A stretch of DNA of 64,000 bases from Microbacterium sp. RU1D (GTDB lineage Bacteria; Actinomycetota; Actinomycetes; Actinomycetales; Microbacteriaceae): positions 620,001-684,000 of the forward strand of contig NZ_FTPQ01000001.1 in NCBI RefSeq assembly GCF_900156435.1, in the 5' to 3' direction. Made by a program: the position numbers and the translations under genes. A model generated the notes under the pieces. That model was given only the letters and a program-made list of their open reading frames with translations, made no database searches and had not been told where the DNA came from. The number at the start of each line of letters is the position of its first letter. Positions within the stretch are counted from its first letter, which is position 1. Below, piece after piece: positions 24,303-33,098 of this stretch.

Positions 24303-25207
24303 GCCACCTCGCCGCCGCATCGAGACGCGGGCGCTTCCGCTTCCGCTGGCCCCGCGCCTGGCGCACGCCGTTGGGCGTGATCGGCACGGTCATCGCCGCC
24401 GCGTGGATCATCGTGGCCTTCACCGCTCAGTGGTGGGTGCCGTTCGGCCCGAACGCGCAGGTGCTTCCCCGCCTGCAGGAGCCCGGTATCGACACCCTGC
24501 TGGGCACCGACGGCAACGGCCGCGACATCTTCTCGCGCCTGATGACCGGTGCCACCGTCAGTCTGCCGCTCGCGCTCATGCTCGTGATCGCGGCCATGAT
24601 CATCGGCACGGTCATCGGCTCGGTGGCGGGCTACTTCGGCGGGTGGGTCGACGAGACGCTCATGCGCCTCACCGACCTGTTCATGGCGTTCCCCACCGTC
24701 ATCCTGGCCATGGTCGTCACCGCCTCGCTCGGGCCGTCGCTCTTCAACGCCGTGATCGCGGCGATCGTGGTGTCGTGGCCGCAGTACTCGCGCGTCACCC
24801 GCAGCATCGTGCTGGGCCTTCGCGGTCAGAACTACGTCATCGCGGGGCGCCTGCTCGGCCACTCGCCGCTGCGCACGCTCTTCGTCGACATCCTCCCGAA
24901 CATCGCCGGTCCGGTGCTCGTGCTCGCGACCCTCGACATCGGCGCCGCGATCCTGCTGCTGTCGGGACTGTCGTTCCTCGGCCTGGGCGCTCAGCCGCCG
25001 ACCGCCGAATGGGGCTCGATGATCTCGGGCGCGATGCAGAACTTCGACGCTTGGTGGCTGGGAGTGTTCCCGGGCCTGGCGATCCTGACGGTTGTGTTGG
25101 CCTTCAACTTCCTCGGCGACGCGATGCGCGACGTGCTCGACCCGACGGCCGAGATCACGCACGAACGTCAGGCAGACCACAAGGCCTCGGCGGGGGTGCC
25201 CGCGTGA
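24299..25207 (+). CDS. Peptide-type ABC permease, DppC-like
   Basis: 302 aa. DppC/OppC family: LLGTDGNGRDIFSRLMTGATVSLPLALM (about 67-94) is the family signature, followed by LIVIMSIGLW-type helices and the EAA loop VIAGRLLGHSPLRTLFVDILPN. Second half of the channel. Starts on the ATGA overlap with the DppB-like gene and ends on a GTGA overlap with the ATPase gene. Confidence 0.94.
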   Translation: MSHLAAASRRGRFRFRWPRAWRTPLGVIGTVIAAAWIIVAFTAQWWVPFGPNAQVLPRLQEPGIDTLLGTDGNGRDIFSRLMTGATVSLPLALMLVIAAMIIGTVIGSVAGYFGGWVDETLMRLTDLFMAFPTVILAMVVTASLGPSLFNAVIAAIVVSWPQYSRVTRSIVLGLRGQNYVIAGRLLGHSPLRTLFVDILPNIAGPVLVLATLDIGAAILLLSGLSFLGLGAQPPTAEWGSMISGAMQNFDAWWLGVFPGLAILTVVLAFNFLGDAMRDVLDPTAEITHERQADHKASAGVPA

Positions 25208-26019
25208 GCGCCCTCTCGATCCGCGATTTGACCATCGACATCGGCCGCCCGCTCGTGCGCGGCGTCTCGCTCGAGCTCGAGCCGGGTCGCATCCACGGAC
25301 TGGCCGGAGAGTCCGGGTCGGGCAAGACCCTCACCTCGCTCGCAGTCCTCGGTCTGCTGCCGCGGCACGCGCGCACCGGCGGGTCGATCCTGCTCGCGGG
25401 TGAGGAGATCCTCGGGCTCGGTCGCCGCGCGCTCAACCGCATCCGCGGGAAGCGCATCGCGATGGTCTTCCAGGACCCATCGTCGTCTCTGCATCCGCAG
25501 CTGACGGTTGGCCGGCAGCTCACCGATCACCTGCGCGTGCACCTCGGGCTGAAGGGCAAGGCCGCTCGCGCGCGGGCGGAAGAGCTGCTCGAGACGGTGC
25601 AGGTGCCGCGGCCGGCGGATGCGCTCGGTCGCTACCCGCACCAGTTCTCCGGCGGGCAGCGTCAGCGCATCGCCATCGCGTGCGCCCTCGCGTGCGACCC
25701 CGAGGTGCTGCTCGCCGACGAGCCGACCACCGCCCTCGACGTGACGGTGCAGGCCGGCATCCTGCAGCTGCTGCGCGACCTCGCGACCGAGCGTCGCCTG
25801 GCGGTGCTGCTCGTGACCCACGATCTGGGGGTGATGAGCGCGATCGCCGACGAGGTCGCCGTGATGAAGGACGGTCTGATCGTCGAGCGCGCCGACCGCG
25901 AGACCCTCTTCCGCGACCCCCGGCACGAGTACACGCGCGCGCTGCTGGCGGCGCTGCCGGGGTCGAAGATCGAGATTCCGGATGCGGATGCCGTGATGAA
26001 GGGCGAGATCGATGAGTGA
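25204..26019 (+). CDS. Peptide-type ABC ATPase, DppD-like
   Basis: 271 aa. Walker A GESGSGKTLTSLAVLG (about 38-53), Q-loop MVFQDPSSSLHP, signature FSGGQRQRIAIACAL, Walker B VLLADEPTTALDVTVQ and switch His VTHDLGVM. Shorter than typical DppD (about 320 aa): the C-terminal Cys-rich oligopeptide-transporter tail is absent. GTG start overlaps the permease stop. Confidence 0.94.
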   Translation: MSALSIRDLTIDIGRPLVRGVSLELEPGRIHGLAGESGSGKTLTSLAVLGLLPRHARTGGSILLAGEEILGLGRRALNRIRGKRIAMVFQDPSSSLHPQLTVGRQLTDHLRVHLGLKGKAARARAEELLETVQVPRPADALGRYPHQFSGGQRQRIAIACALACDPEVLLADEPTTALDVTVQAGILQLLRDLATERRLAVLLVTHDLGVMSAIADEVAVMKDGLIVERADRETLFRDPRHEYTRALLAALPGSKIEIPDADAVMKGEIDE

Positions 26020-26851
26020 GACCGCCGTCCTCGACGCGCAGCGCGTCACCGTGCGCTACCCGGGCACTCCGCCCGTGGTCGCCGTCGACGAGGTGTCGCT
26101 GCGCGTCGCGCCCGGGGAGACCGTGGCGCTGGTGGGGGAGTCGGGCAGCGGCAAGTCGAGCTTCGCGCGGGCCGTGGTGGGTATCGAGAAGACCGCCGAC
26201 GGAACCGTGCTGTTCCAGGGTGCGCCCGTCGCCCCGCTCGGGCTGCGCCGTCGCGCGAAGGCGCTGACGAGCATCCAGATGGTGTTCCAGGACCCGTCGA
26301 CCTCGCTCAACCCGCGCCGCCGTGTCGGCGACCAGATCGCCGACGGCATCGCGACCGCCCGCGCGCGCGGCGCCGCCGGATCGAGCGTCGCCGAGTGGCT
26401 CGAACGCGTGGGGTTGCCGGCCGGCGTCGCCACCCGTTTCCCGCACCAGTTCTCGGGCGGCCAGAAGCAGCGCCTCGCGATCGCGCGCGCCCTCGCCGCG
26501 CGCCCGTCGCTGCTCGTCGCCGACGAGCCCATCTCCGCCCTCGACGCCTCGACCCAGACGAGCGTGGCCGCGCTCATGCGCGACCTGGTCGCCGAGGCGG
26601 GCGCCGGCATGCTCTTCATCTCCCACGACCTCGCCGTGGTGCGCCGCATCGCCGATCGCACGCACGTCATGTTCGGCGGACGCGTGCTGGAATCGGGGCC
26701 GACCTCCGACCTCTGGGCGCAGCCGCGGCATCCGTACACGCGCGCCCTGCTGGCGGCGATCCCCGAGCCCGACGGCGAGGGGCGCATCCCCGACGCTCCG
26801 TCGGTCTCCGACCGTGCGGTGTGGGCCGAGGTGCCGGCCGTGCTGAACTGA
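26012..26851 (+). CDS. Peptide-type ABC ATPase, DppF-like
   Basis: 279 aa. Walker A GESGSGKSSFARAVVG, Q-loop MVFQDPSTSLNPRR, signature FSGGQKQRLAIARALAARP, Walker B LLVADEPISALDAST, His ISHDLAVV, and the short oligo_HPY-like end RHPYTRALLAAIPEPDGEGR. Partner of the DppD-like ATPase; the two energise import. Overlaps the previous gene by eight bases. Last gene of the operon, followed by hairpins. Confidence 0.94.
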   Translation: MSETAVLDAQRVTVRYPGTPPVVAVDEVSLRVAPGETVALVGESGSGKSSFARAVVGIEKTADGTVLFQGAPVAPLGLRRRAKALTSIQMVFQDPSTSLNPRRRVGDQIADGIATARARGAAGSSVAEWLERVGLPAGVATRFPHQFSGGQKQRLAIARALAARPSLLVADEPISALDASTQTSVAALMRDLVAEAGAGMLFISHDLAVVRRIADRTHVMFGGRVLESGPTSDLWAQPRHPYTRALLAAIPEPDGEGRIPDAPSVSDRAVWAEVPAVLN

Positions 26852-26852
26852 G

Positions 26853-26899
26853 CCTCACCGCACGCGAACAGTGAGGACTGCGGCGCGCGCCGCCCGCAG
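26853..26899. terminator. Hairpins between the importer operon and kdpE
   Basis: CCTCAC (26853-26858) with GTGAGG (26871-26876), then CTGCGG/CCGCAG enclosing the perfect 14-bp palindrome GCGGCGCGCGCCGC (26880-26893). Between convergent genes, so it may stop both transcripts. Confidence 0.55.
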
Positions 26900-26901
26900 C
26901 G

Positions 26902-27573
26902 TCACACCACCAACCGGTACCCCATCCCCTGCTCCGTGAGCAGGTGCACCGGGTTCGACGGGTCGGCCTCGAGCTTCTTTCGCAGCTGCGACATGTACAG
27001 CCGCAGGTACCCGCTGTCGGCCACCTGCTCGCTCGCCCAGATCTCCTTCAGCAGCGTCTGACGCGTCACGAGCGAGCCGGGGTTACGGGCGAGGAACTCC
27101 AGCATCCGCCACTCCGTCGGGGTGAGGTGCACGCGGGTTCCCGCCCGCAGCACGGCCTTGGCCGCGAGGTCGACCTCGACCTCGCCGAAGCGCACGACCG
27201 CATCACCGGATGCCGGAACCGAACGCCGCGCGTGCACGCGCAGGCGCGCGAGCAGCTCGTCGATCTGGAACGGCTTGGTCACGTAGTCGTCGGCGCCGGC
27301 ATCCAGCGCCTCGACCTTGTCGGCCGAGCCCGTGCGACCGGAGACGACGATGATCGGCGCGGTCGTCCACCCGCGCAGCGCCTGGATCACCTGCACGCCG
27401 TCGAGGTGCGGCATCCCGAGGTCGAGCAGCACGAGGTCGGGGTGCGCCTGGGCGGCGAGCGTGATCGCGGCAGCGCCGTCGGCCGCAGCGACCACGTCGT
27501 AGCCGTGCGCGGCGAGGGTGATGCGCAGGGCGCGGACGAGCTGCGGGTCGTCGTCGGCGATCAGGACCTTCAC
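26902..27573 (-). CDS. kdpE: Response regulator KdpE
   Basis: 223-aa OmpR-type regulator. Receiver domain with acidic pocket IADDDP, phospho-acceptor Asp51 (LVLLDLGMP) and Lys in DYVTKPF; winged-helix C-terminal domain (HLTPTEWRMLEFLARNPGSLVTRQTLLKEIWASE). Activates the kdp genes when phosphorylated by KdpD under potassium limitation. GTG start overlaps the kdpD stop (GTGA). Confidence 0.96.
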   Translation of the reverse strand: MKVLIADDDPQLVRALRITLAAHGYDVVAAADGAAAITLAAQAHPDLVLLDLGMPHLDGVQVIQALRGWTTAPIIVVSGRTGSADKVEALDAGADDYVTKPFQIDELLARLRVHARRSVPASGDAVVRFGEVEVDLAAKAVLRAGTRVHLTPTEWRMLEFLARNPGSLVTRQTLLKEIWASEQVADSGYLRLYMSQLRKKLEADPSNPVHLLTEQGMGYRLVV

Positions 27574-30125
27574 GGCGCGTCCTCTCGGGATCCGGATGCC
27601 AGGGGCGCGGCGTCGCGGGTGTACGGATCATCAGCGGGCCGGTCGGCGGACACCGGCAGCGCCACCACCATCGTCAGCCCGCCGCCCGGGGTGTCTTCGG
27701 GGGTCAGCGTTCCGCTCATCCCCTCGGCGAAGCCGCGGGACAGCGCGAGTCCGAGACCCAGGCCCGCGGTGTTGTCGGTGTCGCCGAGGCGTTGGAAGGG
27801 CGAGAACATGTCCTCGCGCCGCTCCGCGGCGATGCCGGGGCCGTAGTCGATCACGCGGATCTCGGCCGTACCGCCCAGGCGGCTCGTCGCGATGCGGACG
27901 CGCTGTCCCGCGGGGGTATAGCGGTCGGCGTTCGTCAGCACGTTGACGATCACGCGTTGCAGCAGCACGGGGTCGGCGCGCAGGGCCGGGAGATCGGGGT
28001 CGAGGGCGAGTTCGACGGCATCCGGTCCCAGGCCGAGCTCGTCGAGGGCGGCGAGCACGACGCCCGCGGCATCGACCTCGGTGAGCGACACCGCGAGCAC
28101 GCCGGCCTGCACACGACTGACGTCGAGCAGGTCGGTCACCAGCACCGACAGGGTCGTGAGGCTCTCGTCGGCGGTCTCGAGCAGCTCGAGGCGGTCGGCT
28201 TCGGTGAGGTTGTCGCCTGCGGCTCGTAGTCCTCCGAGAGAGGCGACCGCGGCGGCGAGCGGGCGGCGCAGGTCGTGACTGACGGCCGACAGCAGGGCGC
28301 TGCGCACCTGGTCGGTCTCGGCCAGCGCCCCCGCCTCGGCCGCGGTCTCGGCGAGGTCGGTGCGCTCGAGGGCGGCGGCGAGCTGCGCGACGACGACGTC
28401 GAGGAGACGTCGTTCACCGGCATCCAGGTCGCTCCCGTGCAGCTCGAGGCGCGCGCGGTCGTTGCCCACGGGCACGATGGTCGATCGGCCGTCGCGGACG
28501 GGTTCGCCGTCGGTGGCCAGCGTCGACCCATCGGATGCCATGAGCCGCACCCCCGCGAGTCCGAACGCCTCGCGGGCCCGGCTCACCAGCGCGGGGACGG
28601 CGCTCTCGCCCCGCAGCACGCTCCCGGCGACCGTCGCCAGCAGCTCGGCTTCTGCCGCGGCGCGGCGGGCCGCGCGGGCGCGCCGGGCGGCCTGGTCGAC
28701 GACGACGCTCACCAGCGTCGCGATGATCACGTAGAGCGCGAGGGCGATCGCGTTGGCCGGGTTGCTGATGGTCACGGTGTACAGCGGCTCGATGAAGAGG
28801 AAGTTCAGCGTGACGCCCGACAGCACGGCGGCGAACACCGCGGGCCAGATGCCGCCGATCAGCGCCACGACCACCACGAGCAGCTGATAGACCAGGACGT
28901 CGGCGGCGACGGAGTCGTCGCTCCCGGTCGACAGCAGCAGCAGCGAGATGAGCGGTCCGCCCACCAGGGCCGTGACGAAGCCGAGGATGCGACGCTTCGC
29001 GCTGAGCGCGGGACCCGTGAGGCGGGGGAGGGTGAAGCGCCCGCCCGCGCGGGCGTGGTTGACGATGTGCACGTCGATGTCGCCCGAGAGGCGGATGACG
29101 GTCGCGCCGATGCCGGGACCGGTGAGGGCGGCGGCCACACGCCCGCGACGGCTCACGCCGATCACGAGCTGCGAGGCGTTCACCGAGCGGGCGAAGTCGA
29201 CGAGGGCGGTCGCCGGATCGTTGCCGACCACCTGGTGGTAGGTGCCGCCGAGGGCCTCGACGAGCGCGCGCTGCTCGGCGAGGGCGCCGGGGGCGCTCGC
29301 GCGCAGGCCGTCCTGCGACGACACGTGCACGGCGAGCAGCTCGCCCCCCGCCGACCGGGCGGCGATGCGCGCGCCGCGGCGCAGCAGCGTCTCACCCTCG
29401 GGGCCGCCGGTGAGGGCGACGACGACGCGCTCGCGCGCCTGCCACGTGCCCTCGATGCCGTGCTCGGAGCGATAGCGCTGCAGGGCGGAGTCGACCTCGT
29501 CGGCGAGCCACAGCAGCGCGAGCTCGCGCAGGGCGGTGAGGTTGCCGAGGCGGAAGTAGTTCGACAGGGCCGCGTCGATGCGCTCGGCCGGGTACACCGA
29601 CCCGGCCGCGAGCCGGTCGCGCAGAGACTGCGGGGCGAGGTCGACGACCTCGATCTGGTCGGCGGCGCGCACCACGGCATCCGGGACCGTCTCGCGCTGC
29701 GCGACGCCGGTGATCTTCTCGACGACGGCGTTGAGGGATTCGATGTGCTGCACGTTGACCGTGGTGATCACGTCGATGCCCGCGTCCAGCAGCTCCTCGA
29801 CGTCCTGCCAGCGCTTGTCGTTGCGGGAGCCGGGGGCGTTGGTGTGCGCGAGCTCGTCGACGAGGGCGATCGGCGGATGCCGCTGGAGCACGGCATCCAG
29901 GTCCATCTCGTCGAGGGCGACGCCGCGGTGCGCGACGGTCCGGCGCTCGACGGCCTCGAGGCCTTCGGCCTGGGCGGCGGTGGCGACGCGGCCGTGCGTC
30001 TCGACGATCGCGATGACGACGTCGCGCCCCTCGTCGCGCAGGCGCCGGCCTTCCTCGAGCATCTCGTACGTCTTGCCGACGCCCGGGGCCATGCCGAGCA
30101 GCACGCGCAGGCGCCCGCGCTTCAC
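27570..30125 (-). CDS. kdpD: Potassium/osmo-sensing histidine kinase KdpD
   Basis: 851 aa. N-terminal KdpD domain with Walker A GMAPGVGKT (residues 11-19) and DELAHTNAPGSRN, a USP-like domain (about 240-370), four clustered membrane helices (about 390-490), a GAF-like linker, the H-box SHDLRRPLAAAVASLGG (about 620) and an HATPase domain ending GLGLGLALSRGFAEGMSGTL. All parts of a canonical KdpD are present. GTG at 30125 gives the usual MKRGRLRVLLG start; it overlaps the stop of a 29-codon upstream frame. Downstream partner is KdpE. Confidence 0.95.
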   Translation of the reverse strand: MKRGRLRVLLGMAPGVGKTYEMLEEGRRLRDEGRDVVIAIVETHGRVATAAQAEGLEAVERRTVAHRGVALDEMDLDAVLQRHPPIALVDELAHTNAPGSRNDKRWQDVEELLDAGIDVITTVNVQHIESLNAVVEKITGVAQRETVPDAVVRAADQIEVVDLAPQSLRDRLAAGSVYPAERIDAALSNYFRLGNLTALRELALLWLADEVDSALQRYRSEHGIEGTWQARERVVVALTGGPEGETLLRRGARIAARSAGGELLAVHVSSQDGLRASAPGALAEQRALVEALGGTYHQVVGNDPATALVDFARSVNASQLVIGVSRRGRVAAALTGPGIGATVIRLSGDIDVHIVNHARAGGRFTLPRLTGPALSAKRRILGFVTALVGGPLISLLLLSTGSDDSVAADVLVYQLLVVVVALIGGIWPAVFAAVLSGVTLNFLFIEPLYTVTISNPANAIALALYVIIATLVSVVVDQAARRARAARRAAAEAELLATVAGSVLRGESAVPALVSRAREAFGLAGVRLMASDGSTLATDGEPVRDGRSTIVPVGNDRARLELHGSDLDAGERRLLDVVVAQLAAALERTDLAETAAEAGALAETDQVRSALLSAVSHDLRRPLAAAVASLGGLRAAGDNLTEADRLELLETADESLTTLSVLVTDLLDVSRVQAGVLAVSLTEVDAAGVVLAALDELGLGPDAVELALDPDLPALRADPVLLQRVIVNVLTNADRYTPAGQRVRIATSRLGGTAEIRVIDYGPGIAAERREDMFSPFQRLGDTDNTAGLGLGLALSRGFAEGMSGTLTPEDTPGGGLTMVVALPVSADRPADDPYTRDAAPLASGSREDAP

Positions 30126-30211
30126 GACGCGCTCCGCGGGTCGGTCGGGGCCCCGGGCGCACGGCGCCGCCGCCGCGCGAGGGGCGCGACGGCGGCGGGT
30201 GACAGGCGCAT
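30122..30211 (-). CDS. 29-codon ORF overlapping the kdpD start
   Basis: ATG at 30211 shortly after the kdpC stop, encoding MRLSPAAVAPLA.. with five Arg in a row, and a TGA that overlaps the kdpD GTG. Preceded by only a weak AGGA. It may exist to carry ribosomes from kdpC to kdpD; a functional peptide is not claimed. Confidence 0.25.
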   Translation of the reverse strand: MRLSPAAVAPLARRRRRAPGAPTDPRSAS

Positions 30212-30228
30212 GTCCTGATTCTCGCCGC

Positions 30229-30819
30229 TCAGCGCGCGTCGAGCGCGCGGTTGAGCTCGAGCACGTTGACGCGCGGCTCGCCGAGGTACCCGAGGTCGCG
30301 CGGAATCGTGTGCGCGGCGACCAGCGCCGACACCTCCGACGAGGGGATGCCACGGGTCTCGGCCACCCGCCCCACCTGGCGCTGCGCGTTCGCGACGGAG
30401 ATGTCGGGGTCCAGGCCCGAGGCCGAGGCGGTAAGGGCGTCGGCGGGGATCTCCCCGGCCCCGTCGAGCTCGACGGAGGCCGTCCTGCGTTCCTCGATCG
30501 AGGCGATCAGGTCGTCGTTCTCGGGGCCGAGGTTCGACCCGCTCGACGCCGCGGAGTCGTAGCCGTCGCCCGCCGCGGAGGGGCGCGACTGGAAGTACTG
30601 CGGAAGCGCTTGCCCGTCGGCATCCGTGAAGGACTGGCCGATCAGCTGGGAGCCCGCCACCGTCCCGTCGGCCGAGCGGACGAGCGATCCGTTCGCCTGG
30701 AACGGGAGGGCGACCTGCCCGATCCCGGTGATGAGGAGCATGTAGCCGACCCCAAGGAGGACGGTGAAGACGAGCATCGCGCGGACGGCGACGCCGGCGG
30801 TACGCAGGGTGGTGCGCAT
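30229..30819 (-). CDS. kdpC: Potassium-transporting ATPase subunit KdpC
   Basis: 196 aa. One N-terminal membrane helix (about 12-32, MLVFTVLLGVGYMLLITGIGQ) and a soluble part with LIGQSFTD, YFQSRPSAAGDGYD and the late ISVANAQRQVGRVAETRG and YLGEPRVNVLELNRALD motifs. Stabilises and raises ATP affinity of KdpB. Lies 11 bp after kdpB. Confidence 0.96.
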   Translation of the reverse strand: MRTTLRTAGVAVRAMLVFTVLLGVGYMLLITGIGQVALPFQANGSLVRSADGTVAGSQLIGQSFTDADGQALPQYFQSRPSAAGDGYDSAASSGSNLGPENDDLIASIEERRTASVELDGAGEIPADALTASASGLDPDISVANAQRQVGRVAETRGIPSSEVSALVAAHTIPRDLGYLGEPRVNVLELNRALDAR

Positions 30820-30830
30820 GACGGGGCCTT

Positions 30831-33098
30831 TCAGAAGCCGGGGAGCAGGCTCACGACGAGGTCGATGAGCTTGATGCCGATGAAGGGGACGAGGACGCCG
30901 CCGAGCCCGTACACGAGCAGATTGCGGCTGAGGATGCTCGATGCGCTCGCCGCGCGGTATTTCACTCCGCGCAGGGCGAGCGGGATGAGCACGATGATCA
31001 CGATCGCGTTGAAGATGATCGCGCTGAGCACCGCGGATGCCGGCGACGACAGCTGCATGACGTTGAGCACCGCGAGGCCCGGGAACACCCCCATGAACAT
31101 CGCCGGGATGATGGCGAAGTACTTCGCGATGTCGTTGGCGAGCGAGAACGTCGTCAGCGCGCCGCGCGTGATGAGCAGCTGCTTGCCGATGCGCACGATG
31201 TCGATGAGCTTGGTCGGATCGCTGTCGAGGTCGACCATGTTGCCGGCCTCCTTCGCAGCGGAGGTGCCCGTGTTCATCGCCACGCCGACGTCGGCCTGCG
31301 CGAGCGCCGGGGCGTCGTTCGTGCCGTCACCGGTCATGGCGACGAGGTTGCCGCCCTCCTGCTCCCGCTGGATGAGCGCCAGCTTGTCCTCCGGCGTGGC
31401 CTCGGCGAGGAAGTCGTCGACGCCGGCCTCGGCGGCGATCGCCTTGGCGGTGAGGGGGTTGTCGCCCGTGATCATGACGGTGCGGATGCCCATCGCCCGC
31501 AGCTCTCCGAAGCGCTCGCGCAGGCCGTCCTTGACGACGTCCTTGAGGTGGATGACGCCGAGCACGCGGCCGGTCCCTTCGACAGGCTCAGGGACCTGGG
31601 TCCCGGGGGAAGTGGCTGAGCTCGCCGAAGCCGCCGGGCCCCGCGCCGGCGTCCAGGTCGCGACGACCAGCGGCGTTCCGCCCGACTGCGAGATGGCATC
31701 CGTCGCGCTCTGCAACTGCGCGCGCAGGTCGTCGGGGACGGGGGATCCGGATGCCGCGAGCCAGGCCACCACGGCGGCCGCCGCGCCCTTGCGCACCTGG
31801 GTGCCGTCGGCGAGGTCGAGGCCGCTCATGCGGGTCTGGGCGGTGAACGGCACGGGCTCGGCGTCGCGGGGCATGTCGGCGACGATGCCCTGGGCGACGG
31901 CGAGCTCGACCACCGAGACACCCTCGGGCGTGGGGTCGGCCTGCGACGACAGCGACGCGTATTGCGCGAGCATCGGCCCGCCGACACCGCCGAGGGGCAC
32001 GAAGGCCGAGGCCCGGCGGTTGCCGTAAGTGATCGTGCCGGTCTTGTCGAGCAGCAGGGTGGTGACATCTCCCGCGGCCTCGACCGCGCGGCCCGACATC
32101 GCCAGGACGTTGCGCTGCACGAGTCGGTCCATGCCCGCGATGCCGATCGCGCTGAGCAGCGCGCCGATCGTCGTCGGGATGAGGCACACGAGCAGCGCCA
32201 CGAGCACGGGGATCGAGACGGGGGATGCCGCGTACGAGGCGATCGGGTTCAGCACGAGCACCACGACGACGAACACGATCGACAGGCTCGCGAGAAGGAT
32301 GTTGAGCGCGATCTCGTTCGGCGTGCGCTGACGGGAGGCACCCTCGACCAGGGCGATCATCCGGTCGACGAACGTCTCTCCGGGCTTCGACGTGATCGTC
32401 ACGACGATCCGGTCGCTCAGCACGCGCGTGCCTCCGGTCACCGCGCTGCGGTCACCGCCCGACTCGCGGACGACGGGCGCGGACTCGCCCGTGATGGCCG
32501 ATTCGTCGACCGTCGCGATGCCGTGCACGATGTCGCCGTCGCCGGGGATGAGCTCCCCGGCCTCTACCAGCACGATGTCGCCGACGCGCAGGTCACCCGA
32601 CGGGACGTCCTCGGTGGCGGCCCCGGATGCCGCGGGGTCGGCCTTCTCGTCATACGACACGACGCGGCGGGCCGAGGTCGTCGTGCGCGTCTTGCGCAGC
32701 GTCGCGGCCTGCGCCTTGCCGCGGCCCTCGGCGACCGATTCGGCGATGTTCGCGAAGAACACCGTGAGCCAGAGCCACGCGGCGATGCCCCCGGTGAAGC
32801 CGAACGGCAGGGCGTCGGACGCGGAGCCGCCTCCGGACCCTGTCGAGGCGTCGCCGAGGAACGGCTCCGCCACAGCGATCAGCGTCGTCAACGCCGCACC
32901 GACCCAGACGAGGAACATCACGGGATTGCGCCACTGGGCGGCGGGATTGAGCTTCTTGGCAGCTCCCGGCAGGGCGGCGACGATCTGCGCGGCGCTGAAG
33001 GCGCGGCGCGGGGCGCTGTTGGCGCCGGGCCCGCCGACGGGCTGAGGGGCCGGCGACCCTTGGACAGGCTCAGGGATCGTGGAAAGGGGAGTGGACAT
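30831..33098 (-). CDS. kdpB: Potassium-transporting P-type ATPase subunit KdpB
   Basis: 755 aa, longer than typical KdpB (about 680-700). Energy-coupling subunit: TGES in [17 protein letters not shown], phosphorylation motif [40 protein letters not shown]. The extra length comes from an Ala/Pro-rich N-terminus carrying [14 protein letters not shown] and from a 28-residue insertion (residues about 483-510, DNA 31569-31652) containing VPEPVEG between GTPLVVATW and [10 protein letters not shown]; both contain the same DNA repeat. ATG overlaps the kdpA stop by one base. Confidence 0.95.
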   Translation of the reverse strand: MSTPLSTIPEPVQGSPAPQPVGGPGANSAPRRAFSAAQIVAALPGAAKKLNPAAQWRNPVMFLVWVGAALTTLIAVAEPFLGDASTGSGGGSASDALPFGFTGGIAAWLWLTVFFANIAESVAEGRGKAQAATLRKTRTTTSARRVVSYDEKADPAASGAATEDVPSGDLRVGDIVLVEAGELIPGDGDIVHGIATVDESAITGESAPVVRESGGDRSAVTGGTRVLSDRIVVTITSKPGETFVDRMIALVEGASRQRTPNEIALNILLASLSIVFVVVVLVLNPIASYAASPVSIPVLVALLVCLIPTTIGALLSAIGIAGMDRLVQRNVLAMSGRAVEAAGDVTTLLLDKTGTITYGNRRASAFVPLGGVGGPMLAQYASLSSQADPTPEGVSVVELAVAQGIVADMPRDAEPVPFTAQTRMSGLDLADGTQVRKGAAAAVVAWLAASGSPVPDDLRAQLQSATDAISQSGGTPLVVATWTPARGPAASASSATSPGTQVPEPVEGTGRVLGVIHLKDVVKDGLRERFGELRAMGIRTVMITGDNPLTAKAIAAEAGVDDFLAEATPEDKLALIQREQEGGNLVAMTGDGTNDAPALAQADVGVAMNTGTSAAKEAGNMVDLDSDPTKLIDIVRIGKQLLITRGALTTFSLANDIAKYFAIIPAMFMGVFPGLAVLNVMQLSSPASAVLSAIIFNAIVIIVLIPLALRGVKYRAASASSILSRNLLVYGLGGVLVPFIGIKLIDLVVSLLPGF
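31572..31596. repeat. Palindromic repeat inside kdpB (PEPVEG-encoding)
   Basis: GGTCCCT (31572-31578) and AGGGACC (31590-31596) are perfect arms around TCGACAGGCTC. On the minus strand it reads VPEPVEG in the kdpB frame. A partial second copy lies at 33055-33078 in the kdpB N-terminus (PEPVQG). This sequence type is a dispersed repeat seen inside genes of several bacteria. Confidence 0.75.
33055..33078. repeat. Partial second copy of the kdpB repeat
   Basis: GACCCTTGGACAGGCTCAGGG shares 19-20 of its bases with the copy at 31572, and encodes PEPVQG in kdpB frame near residues 9-14. The arms are shortened (CCCT/AGGG). Confidence 0.6.

Noticed and set aside
28275..30218. 647-codon plus-strand frame opposite kdpD
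   Set aside because: Antisense shadow of kdpD, whose domains are complete in the minus strand.
30126..30353. Longer kdpD starting at 30353
   Set aside because: The extension runs through kdpC coding sequence and is Ser/Arg-rich; family N-termini begin at MKRGRLRVLLG, matching GTG 30125.
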